A DNA stretch of 64,000 bases. It comes from Pachypanchax playfairii. Lineage: Eukaryota > Chordata > Actinopteri > Cyprinodontiformes > Aplocheilidae. Where the stretch lies: the NCBI GenBank assembly GCA_006937955.1, contig SSNP01000024.1:2089102-2153101 (forward strand), read 5' to 3'. The translations under genes were made by a program, and so were the position numbers. The notes beneath the pieces are model-generated. The model was given only the letters and a program-made list of their open reading frames with translations. It had not been told where the DNA came from and made no database searches. Positions 25,701 through 37,700 of this stretch are shown here, piece after piece; the first letter of the stretch is position 1, and every line of letters begins with the position of its first letter.

Positions 25701-28700
25701 AAGCACCTGCCTGCTGTATATTAGGTAGGGTTCAAATATTCTAAATGTAATAGACTAATGCTTATGCAAATATTCCTCACAGTTATGATTCCTCCATCAG
25801 CATTTTTCAGCAGGTTCAGGCAGCAATCGCAGAGTGAAACAGCATGCTCCTTGAAGATTGAAAAAAGGAGGAAAGTGGCCAAGTTAATTTTCACAGACTC
25901 TGCACCTCTAAATGACTAAAACCACAAGTCATGCATTCCACACAGCGAGACTCCTACTTTCCTAGTTTTAGCACATGCAAACAAAAACAACCAAGATACA
26001 GTACAGACCAAAGGTTTGGACACACCTTCTCATTCTCTTTGAATGAGGTGTGTCTGTACTGTACATCAACATCCTCTTCAGTCAAAATCTTTGTTTTCAC
26101 CAATTGTTTACATCAATAACATGGCGTATCTTACCTGAATAGCTGGTGAGGTGATTGTTGAAAGGCTGATGATCAAGCCAAGTAAAAGATAAAGGATCTC
26201 GTTATATTCAGATGCACAGCATTGCCTCTGCAGAGAAAAAACACCTTATTCATAATGATTTACTCAAGTCTTGGACTTGCTCAAAAACTGAGCTCAGAGA
26301 CAGAGACCATCTGTACTTACAATAGCAATCAGAAAAGCTTCCCAACATTCAGGATTATGAGCGAGGTTTTGACGGATGACATCATCTTGAGCCAAACAGC
26401 CAAGAGTTGATATCAGTTGTGGCAGGATGTGTGTGTGATTAGACTCACTGATATTTCTCTAAAAAGGCAAAAAAACACAGTTTTATTGGCTCAAATACAC
26501 AAATTATAAGAAAGAGCTAATGTTTTAGCATGAAGTATCTTACTAGTATCGCTGTAAAAGGCACAATGAGGGAATCTGTCAACACATCTCTTAGGTGAAC
26601 TTGAAACCTGCAAAAGAACGTGATGCTCATATGAGTCACAGAAATTGTGTTCCTTCTTTTTTTTCTTTTACACTCTACAAAACACATTCTAATTAAAGCT
26701 TCACACCTACAATATGTTGCATATGTCACTGATGTTTCATTAAAACCTTAAACTCTAACAACGTTCCTCCCACAAATAAAGAACAGGTCTGGTTTTTCCA
26801 TCACCTCTAAGTATGAACTCTTTTTTGTTAATTTGGTTATGTAATGATCCTAATTTGAACACCGGCTTCACCTGGAGTCGGATTTATTATATATATTAAG
26901 TTATATATACTGTATATATATTAAGTTAAAAAGCAGTAATTCAGATTGTGTTTTGAAAGCAGTCACAATGACAGTGTGTTTCCCAAAATGCAAGACATTA
27001 CAAAACATAATAAAACAATGACACGTTTAACTTGGGAAGCTGTTTTATTTAGATTAAGGTTGATACAGTAATATAGGATTGTTCGAATTCTGTCTTCATT
27101 CGTGAAAATACTGCTTTAATTTACACGTCTAGACCTGAACACACAGTTTCATAGTTTATTCAGTCCACTTTGATAACATCAAAAAGAAGAGGGTTTGTAC
27201 CTTGTCTTTTGTCCCTACATCAATGCTGGATGTGCTCCTTCCAATCTAAAGTGTTTTTTTTACTATATAAATGCCTATGTGAAAACCTTTATGTACTTTT
27301 TAAATGTTTCCCTGTGATAGATTTCTGTGATGTGGAATCAGGCTGCACCATTTGTGTATCAGTGGAAACATCAATGAAAGCCGAACACTGACCCGGAACA
27401 GATTCTACATTAAAGAGGGAATCTCTGTAGGATATGCTGCATTTCTAATAACACTCTTTGAGCTACAGACAGGCTAAATTGATCCACCCATTTCGCTGCT
27501 TGACACCTCAACTCACTTCCTGCTGCGTTCAAGAATCTGAGATGTCTTTTCATGTCTATTCTCAGGAGGTGGCTAGAGAGGGAAACAAGTCGAGAACGGC
27601 CTCTGCCTTTGTGTGACATTAACACCCGGACAGCAAATGTTGATTTATTAAAAATGCCACACACTAAGCCACACACTGGTTTCTCAGAGGAACTCTCTTA
27701 ATATGATGTGCTTTTAATATATATGAACATATTATGCACTATGCTCTCTCATTTTTCTTAATTTTGCATTGATTTAACTTTGGATAATTGTATTTGGTTG
27801 TGCAGCATTGTTACCTGTGTTCTGCTGCAAAGTTCTTCAGTATATCGACTGCTGTGTTGTGCTGCTTCTGCTTTGGTTGAGAGATGCACACCATGAGGTT
27901 CCTTACTAACCTTTAAAGAGATAAGGATGGTGAAAAATACACAAAAAAAACAAACAGGAAGTAAAATCAAGTCAAATCCTTTCCATGCCATCAAGGGTTC
28001 CTCATGAATATCATTTGTAGTGAATATTTAGAAAGAAAATGTCCAATTCAGACTATTTTCCTATCAAATCAGTTGAAAATGTACAACTAGTAACAGACCA
28101 TGTCCTCTCAGTCAATGTCCTTGGGTCTGGTGGACAATAAGTGCAGTTACTGTTGCAGTCAGTTGCTTTTGCTGTCAACATAAAGAAATGTCTTACATGT
28201 GCAAATTTAGGTTGTCAATGGCCAAACGTCTGCCATGTGGAGTCATTGAATACAAACACAGCAAAGCCAGACATTCATTTCCAACTGCAACGTGCTCTGA
28301 TGCTACAAGCTGAACAAGAGACTGTTTGCTGAGTGGACAAGTCATCAACATTTTCTGGTTTTCATCTGAAACCAAAAGAAAAAAAGGTTACTTAATAGGA
28401 ACTTGTGGGACACACAATGGACACTGTTGTCTTCATAGGCATGAATCTATTATTTGGAATAAGGTTACATAAACATGAGATTACGCTTGTGTGTATGTGA
28501 AGGACACTTAGAAACATATTGACATTATGGATAAATTACAGCTTATTAAAGGTTGTACAAACAGCTGATTCCCACAAATATTTTATTTATATTAAATAAA
28601 ACCTTTTATATTTATTTTATATGATTTATTTTATTCTTGAGACCAAACACATTCAATAACAAGAAATTATCTGCTTACTATTTTCACAACAAACCGTCCT

Positions 28701-31700
28701 CCATAACTTCAGCGTAGAAACACACAAGTCTTGGCTGTCTCGGTCATTTGTTTTATCAAAAAAACAACTGTGAAGAAAAGAAACTGAAACATTGTGATTT
28801 TTATCAAATTATATCAATAAGAAGACAAACAAACGCTGGAAACACCATGAAAATCCTAAGACCGTTTCCTCTACTAGCAACAATCATATTCCATTTTGTT
28901 GAACTGAAACATGTCCTTATAAAATAATCATTTGGGGGTTTTTTTTGTCATTATAATTTTTTATATTGAATTTGTTTTTAATTGTAAATGAACTGATTTT
29001 TAAGCAGATAGTGAATAGAAATTACAATCACACACTGGACTAAAGCTGAGAACTATAGGAGGTTAAAACATTATCCTAAAAAATTCAATGCATTTGTATT
29101 TATATGAATATAAATTGATATTATCTGTGATGAATATTTAACCATAAAACACATAAGAGGACGAGCATCACTGTGTTTGAAAAAGTAGCTTACTGCAGCT
29201 GTATTTTCAGGAACTAAAAAAAAATAAAAAATATATACTGCAAAACAACTTGTTACCGATTTTTAAGAATGACTAAAGTGATCAATAACTTTAAATCACT
29301 TCCCTGAAATTATAGAAATTGTAATTAGAAATTGTAATGTAGAAATTAGGCTTTTTGTATAAGTTTCAAGTGCATTTTTGCTCCAAAAGCACCTTTATGT
29401 TGTGATCATGACGAGCATCATCAGCAGTAGCCTTTCTGTTATGTGTTATTGGTTTGGGGTGATGTGTTCATCTAACATCTGCAACCTTCCTGGCTATTTT
29501 TATTGAGCTTAGCCTGCACTTTCTTTGCACTCTCTTCTGTACTTCACAGAGACTATGTTTGATCCATGACAGCATTAATAATGACAACTTGAAAACCATG
29601 TGACAAGGTAATATTATCCTTAGTGATCTGACATGAGGGAGGACAAATTTCTATCTTGTTCAAAGCAGCCCCACTTTTCCAGGACAAAACACAGGGTCAT
29701 TGCTCACTGCAGTGCTAGACTCTATCACCAGAGTGATCATCTTTTATTTTTTGGGCTATTACACAAACAGCTGGACAGAAAGAGGAAGGGGGGGGATTTG
29801 ATCTTTCTAGCTTAGGCCATCATTGTCTCTGTGTGCCCCTGTCTCTGAGTTCATCTGTCAAAGCTCCACTGAGGGCTGACTGCTACCTCTCCCTCTGGCC
29901 TCCTTACCTTCTCACCACATCATTGCTGCTGATGATACTAAAGCCATTGTTCAGTCTGAAGAGAGTCTGTCCTGTACCTGTTAGAGGAGAACAACAGATA
30001 GAGCAGGAAAACAGAAAACTATTCATTGCCTGGTAGCAGAGAGCTTTTACAGAAACACAACACTTCTCTCCCTCTCCTTGTTTAGTTTGCCTGACTCACT
30101 GGTTTACCATCAAGGGCACAGACGAAAAGAACAAATAAATTAATCGGAGACTGAAAGGTACAGCGAGGAGAGCTTTCTTTTCCACTAATACCAAAATGCT
30201 GAAAGTAGTCAAAGTCATGAAGGAGTTACTCTCAGAGGAGAAAGCCTGTAATGTCAACCCTGCTGAGATTCTTTGGCTTGTGAGTTATATAAGTTTTGCC
30301 CTTTCCTGCTGAATGGATCTGTGTGATGGGGATTAATGTAATTTGACACGGGACTATTATTTATTTAGAGGGGAAAAAAGAGAGAAATCATATAATAAGT
30401 GCCACTCTACAAAGGAAATATAGTAAAATAAAATTAAAGAGGAAAATTTGATTTTTTAGCAATACGAGATCCAAGTTTCTACGAGTTTTTATAAAAACTC
30501 AGATTTTCCCAGGCTTATGAAGGAAAACCAGTAACACAGAATATATAAGGATGCTTGATGAAAAAGTGATCAACAATAAGCAATATCAATCAAATCTACA
30601 ACACCCTTTTTAAAAAGGAATTCATAATAATAAAATTGTCAATTCTATTTTTTAATTATAGCTAATAATCATCTACTATTCCAACTTCTTGGTGTTGTTT
30701 TAATTTGAGCTTTGTTCATCTTTTCAACACATTCATGGAGGTAAACACCAGACAGTGAGTTTAAACAGTAAAGCCCTAAGTCAGTTATGCCCCTTTTCCA
30801 CTGACAAATCAGCACGGCGCACTTGAGAGCGGTACAGTATAGCGCGGATCAGCTCGCTTGAGGCGGTGGAAACATAAAGCGGACGTAAGTGAGAATATGG
30901 GTGTGCCCATCTGGCTATGAAAAGTGCCGCGCAAAAGTCTTTGTCCCCGATGTCAGAGCGTGTGAATCAACAACAACAATGGCGGATATACGTGTGTTTT
31001 TGTAATTTGCACTCTGTCTGTGGTTCATTTTGGTTGGTTTGATTTTTGGTTCTTGTGGAGGAAGTCGCCATTGTCCAAAGTCAATTGTATTTTAAAATAA
31101 AATATTTGTATAGTTGCTTTTAAAGCCTTTTGCAGGAGCACTTCTATATCCCACCACGTGAACACTACACACAGCAGGGCCAATCAGGGGCTACCACTAC
31201 GTAGGTAGTCGTGTCACTGGTAGCAGTTTACTGGACCAATCAGTAGACAGGTGGGCGTGTGGGCCCGCTTTGGGCCGCTTTGGACCACCGAGGAGGTGGT
31301 CTGAAAAAAGAGGCCGGGTTGGCGCGGAATGACGCGGTTAAGACCCGAGAAAGGCGGTGGAAAAGGGTCCGCAGGGGGCTAAAGTGAACCGAGCCGCACC
31401 GTGTTCTGTCAGTGGAAAAGCGGCATTAGTTTCTTTAGAGTAGAACGTCAGAGCTGATGTTAAATATGCTGTTGTGTGAAAGGCATCACTGTTGGATGGC
31501 AGCAGCCTGATACATGAAGTTGTTTTTGTAGAACAACTACATACATTGTTTTTAATAATATTATTATGTGGGAATAGTAAAATTGGCACTTGCAAGCTAT
31601 AGCGCTTAGATTGTCCACCAGAGGGCAGACGATCTGCAAGTTTTTGATAAAAGCACCAATCCTACTAAATAATTAGAGCTCTTAAAAACTTAAAAATAAA

Positions 31701-34700
31701 TCTGGTTAATCCAACTCAGCAGGTGTTAAAAGGTTGAATGTTGCTTTAATTATCTTAAGGTTATTGAACAGAGTTTAACAAAAAATTCTGAATGGCTTTT
31801 TACTGGAGAGGGTTTGATTGCACTTACAGGGATGATTGTAATCAGCTCTAAAACTGATGACCTTTATCTTTAGGTGTAGACCTTCCCTGCTATATGTCTG
31901 TGTTGCCTATTGTGAGTAGAAAAACTGCAGGTGTGGCATAACTCTAAAACCTACAGCCTGGGCTATTATTCTTTGTTTGGCTGGTTTTTGTTTGTACATG
32001 TGTTTGTTTTTCTACATGGATCATAGTTTTCTAAATCTATTTATTAATCAATAACTCTTTTCCTCAGTTTGGGAAAATAAGAACTAGATAAGCAGTTTAT
32101 TCGAAACTTCCCACAAGACACTACAAACACTTTAAAGCAATTAGATGTAATTACTTTTCATGTATAATTATAATTACAATTACCTTGTTTTTTCAGTTTT
32201 ACACTACTAGCAGAACACGGCTGATTAAAATCTTTTTGTTTTTAATCTCTGATTGTTTATGGCGCAAACAACCACATCAAAGACAATAATCAACTGAACC
32301 CACAACAGCATTTCATTCAAATAAAACACATTTTCAACAAAAATACTAAATCAAGAATTTATCTAGGACCCTATCATTGTAGTGGGCCTCCAGTTATTTA
32401 TAAATCTCAAAAATCAATAAACAACATTCTCTTGATATCTATAATACTGGCAGAGTTAAGAGCAGGTTTACCACTGAGATTAGGAGATAGATTACTCATA
32501 GCACTGATGTGCAGTGAAATTGGACTCAGGACAGTTACAGAAAGCTTCAAGGAGTTTCTGTAATCAGGCATTTCAACATTTAGTTGAAACAGCTAAGATT
32601 CTGCTAACAAGACAGACTACAATTCAGTTCATAGTTGCAGGTTTCAAAGTTTTAACAGTATCTGGTATGAAGGAGCAAACGTCATGCAGAGCTGAGTCAG
32701 CTCAACCTACAAAAATCATCCTGTTTTTCTGTCTTAAAGAGGCCATTTCATACAAATTTCAGGACTTTGTGGTTTTTTCTTAAGTATTAACCTGTAATAT
32801 GAAACATTTTATAGCTAAAAACGTTAGGAAACACTGATTAAGGGTGTATTCAAACAAGCCCTGTTTAGTCCGCTTGAATCAAATTCTAGTTCGTTTGCAC
32901 AAAAAGTCTGGTTTGTTTGGGAAGGCGTTAACGGGCAACCGAAACGTGGGTCTCGGTTCGATTGAAACGAACTCTGGAGCAGTTTGATTGCATGTTTGAA
33001 CGTAATCGAACTAAGACCACACCAAAAGCAGGAAATGGACTATATTATGCAGCCGTCTCAGCCGCCTCGTGTAGTCCTCCGCCTCCTTATCTGCTCATCC
33101 TGAGCCCATTGATCTGACATTCACCAAACACAAAAGATCAATCCCAAAACCAACAGAATCTGCTGCTAGTCCAGTTTGTTTATGTTTCACTCTCCCGCGA
33201 CAGCACCAGGAAGTGGAGTAAAAAAGTAGTGCAGAAACTCTACAGCGCCACAACAGGTGGGGGAGCGTAACATGCTGCAAACGTTATTTGATTCGGTTCA
33301 TAGAGTGCAGTGTGAATCAAAACCGCACCAACTAAAAACAGCAACAATGTTGCAATTTTGGTCCCCAATCAAACAGAGTCCACCAGACTATCAGGTGTGA
33401 ATACAGCCTAACAGACCTTTCAATCTCTGCGTCAAAATTCGTCTGGCTTCAGGCTGTAACTCATTAATATTTATTATTCAAATTTGCTGGACTCAGATTG
33501 GCTAACAAACTAGCCTATGAGAGCAAGGTATATTGTTTCCTGCCCCGCTGTGCATGGCAACAGGACACGTATTCTCTTCCGGTTTGTTACGTCTTATGCT
33601 ACAGCTTTTAGCCAGCAGCATGCTAGGCGTGGTTTCAACTGCGGGAGCTGCCGAATACTAATGAGCAAAGGAGTTGTGAAGAAACAGATACCGGCCATTC
33701 GAACTCAGGAGAATACGGGTTTTATCACCACCTGGAGATAAAAACTGAAAGAGAAGGTGTTGACCTGTTTTCACACCCCACTATGAAAGTAAGAACACCT
33801 GTGGAGCTAAAATATGGAATGGTCTCTTTAAGCAAACTTTTCTAGCAAAACCATTTAATACTTTCGGGTGAAATAAACTGTGTTGGTTTTAGGTCTTTCA
33901 CTAATGAAGTGATCACTAATTAAAAGTTTCTTCTGATATCAAAATTGTCTGAATAGATGAGTTAATCCCTTTAACCAAGTAGCTCTCATGAGGAAACTTA
34001 ACAATGATAATGATTAATAAACTAAAACAATTGATACTAGATACCACCAAAATTATGAGATATCATTAGATATTCAATGATATCCTAATAAATACAATTT
34101 TTAGATGATAATTAGATAGTAATACTTTTATGTGCAACATCTCTGAAATGCAGTCACTTTCTGAAGGGGGTTTTGGTAGCAGATGGAATGTTTGTAGTTC
34201 TTGAATGAAAACTGGCTCTCGTGTCTTTCTTTTGTGTTTCCAGTGTCTCTTTAACTCCACAAAGTAAAACTGGCTGTTCCTGATTGGTGGCCTGATTGGT
34301 AAATTTGTTACACACAGTTCAAGTCTGACCAATAAATGTGACTGATTTAGAGTTATTGCTAAACGAGCTGGTAATTTTCTAGTCTAGTTGACCATTCCAA
34401 GTACTTTAACACTACAGGATTCTTTTGCACATATACTAACATTGATCTATGGATTAGGGGTGATGTTGGCATCTCTGTGTTGCCCATGGAAACTTAGGCA
34501 TGTTGGGAAACAACATATCTATGAGTGTTTTTAACCTTGCATCCCAACTGTATATCAGTTTATCTATTGTGTTACAGTACTGTTGTAAGAGATCCACACC
34601 AAACAATTGCTCTATTGCTGACAAAAAATAAATAAATATCAACTAAAACCAGTGATGGGCTTTGTTGTATATATTCAATCTTCTGTTGTCTGGGAAAACG

Positions 34701-37700
34701 GCAGTAATTATGAATCAGTTCACCTCATAATTTACTGAAGGTTTTAATTGTAGCCACAGGTTAAAAATACAAATTGATAAAACATTTCTAAAAGAACACT
34801 CACAGTCAGTAACAGCTTGTGACAGGACTTCCAATCCTCCACAGTAATAAAGGGGCATCTGGCCAGGCCTTGACAGCTTCTCTAGCAGCTGGGGCACTGC
34901 TGTGGCCTTCGTCTCTCCTTCGTCAAACTCTTGTCTTGCATTCACCTCCTGACTCTCTCTCTCCTCTTCCAAAACTAAAACATCCAAGTATTCTTTAAAG
35001 TTGAAAAGAGGGGCAGAACAAAGAAGAAAAAGGTATTTTATCTGAGACACCAAGTGAAAAGTTCTAGTTGTAAACAATCTAAACGTTAAACGTGTAATTA
35101 ATTGGCATACAGGAAATAGAGTTAAGAACTATAACTGAATATAAAATAAACAGAGTATAAATACGATATTTAAGCTATGTTCTTCAACCTGGATTTATTT
35201 TTGATCACAGTTGTGTACCTGAAGCTCCGAACTACGTAAGACTCTTGGATGAGAGGTGAAATATCTTTAAGCACCAGAAGAAGTCCGGTTGACTTCAGTT
35301 TAAACACTCAGGTCAAACAACTTTTCCACGCTGAACCCATGAAAACACATTCCTACCTTTTACCATCTTTTCCCTCTCGGGTTCAACTTCCTGTATTTTT
35401 TCAAAGCAGTTTCTTGCCTAAAAAAAAGAAGATTTTCCTTTATCACTGGATGTATAATGTACTTTACTGGCACAGCTATTGTAAAAATATAAATAGATAG
35501 ATAGATACTTTATTAACTCAGTCAGAAGATTCTTCATAATCTGCTGCAGCACAGACCAGATCCTTCCTGTCCACAGCTAGAACATCTACAATGGCTCCCT
35601 GAAGAAGAACTGAGCTACAACAACACTTAATTTCCCTTCGGGGATTAATAAAGTATTTTGGATTTGGATTTGGATTTATTGATAACCTGAAGGAAAACTG
35701 TTTTGTTTCAGCAATAGACATAAAAACAGCACAAAAAAGGCATTTTTTTAAAGTGCATGAATCAAAACAAGAAAGATGGCAACACATAGGTTATAGGGTT
35801 GAGCATTAAAAAGGAACCTAAAAACTAACCTTGTGCTGCAAGATGGATTCTCGCGAGATTTGGAATTTTCCAAACCCACAAAAGTCCGTCTTGTACCGCT
35901 CCATTTGAAACTGTCTATTTCGGTCCAAAAATTATCGGACCAATCATTGTGCTTTGGGGCGGGTGTTCAGGTATGATTGGCAGCGAGTGCCCAGGCAGTC
36001 AAATCAAAACAAACATGGCTGTGCCGGTGGATGTACGCATAAAAGCAGTTATTGAATCAGTTTTAGGACTAGAGATGTTTTCTTTCTTGAAAAATGAGCA
36101 AAGGGAAGAACTTTGTGCTTATCTTGATGGTAAAGATGTGTTTTGCTTTTCTTTGTGTTAACGATGTGTGTGTTTTTCTCCCATATGGATTTGCGAGAGC
36201 TTGATTTACTGTGATTGGCTAAAGACAAATCATGTCAAGGCAGACACTTGCTGGCTCATCCTCCAATCAGCTTTAAATATTATATCTGATGTCCCTCCCT
36301 TTGTTTCAAATGGAGCAGCTCCAGATGTATGTATGTCCCTGAATCGAGAAGAGGCGGGGAAACACGTAGATCTGGCAGAGCCAGGTTACCGAAGAACAAT
36401 GACAACTGTTAAATAACATCACAACCAGACATCATGTCAAGACATAATACAGTAACAATTTGTAAAAAATGTTAAAGTGGACAGCAGTTTAAAAATGATA
36501 TATTTTCATATTTTGTACAAACAAATTGGTATGGTGACATACAGTTAATTGTGACATATAGAGTTATGATAAACTTTTACAATAATTGGGTTAAACACTG
36601 TTTTATGTCAATGTTCATTTATTAAGCACACTAATACAACACAAGTTGACCAAGGTGCTTTATAATTCGGTCAAACTAAATAGAACAAAAAAACCTTAAA
36701 GAGGCCCTTCCATTAAATTTTTTTTTTCTGAGGTTTCTGTTGAATATTTTAGCTCCACAGGTGTTCTTACCTTCATAGTGGGTGTGAAAACAGGTCAATA
36801 ACTATTCTTTCAGTTTTAATCTCTCAAACTACGCAGGTGGAGATAAAACCCGATTTCTCCCGAGTCCGAACGGCCTGTATCTGTTTCGTCACAACTCCTT
36901 TGTTCATTAGTATTCATCAGCTCCTGCAGTTGAAACCACGCCTAGCATGCTGCTCACTAAAAATCTGTAGCATAGTGTAGCAAACAGAAAGACACGACGT
37001 CTGACGTTGCCATGCACAGCGGGGCGGGAAACAGTATACCTTGCTCTGATAGGCTAGTTTGTTAGCCAATCAGAGTCCAGAAAATTCGAACAATGAATAT
37101 GAACGAGCTGCTGATGAAGCCTGACGGAAGGAGACGGAACCACCCGAATTTTAATGCAGACAGATTGAAAAGTCTGTTAATCAGTGTTTCTTGACGTTTT
37201 TTAGATATAAAATGTTTCATATTACTGGTTAATACTTAAGAAATAACCACAAAGTCCTGAAATTTGTATGAAATGGCCTCTTTAATAACAAACAAATATC
37301 CAGATATGATGTTGGACATGAGCCTATTTTTTTATTCAAGAGCTTATAATATGTATGACAGAATATTTCCAAGAGAAGATATTGATTTAAGAAATATTAT
37401 CCCAGGTGCTGTTTACGTGTATAAAGCTTCGCCTTTTTTTAGGGAATTCTAATTAACATCCCTTTTATCTAAGACATACTGTTGCTACTCTGTAACCTTG
37501 TCCTGTGTGCAGTTATATCATATGTCACATAGAGCTGTTTGTGAGCCCCTATTAAAATAAGAAGGTGTGATTAGATGTTATGAGAAGTAATTATATTCAC
37601 CTCATTATATTTCTTCAGTCCCAGGTACGCTTTGCCCATATGTAGGTATGCCTTTATGCATCTCTCATTACACTGAAAAAGACAAGATTATCATAGGAGT

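Noticed and set aside
27410..27676. 88-codon minus-strand frame in a ttc12 intron
   Set aside because: Flanking ttc12 exons join in phase to match the family without it, and the peptide has no recognisable feature.
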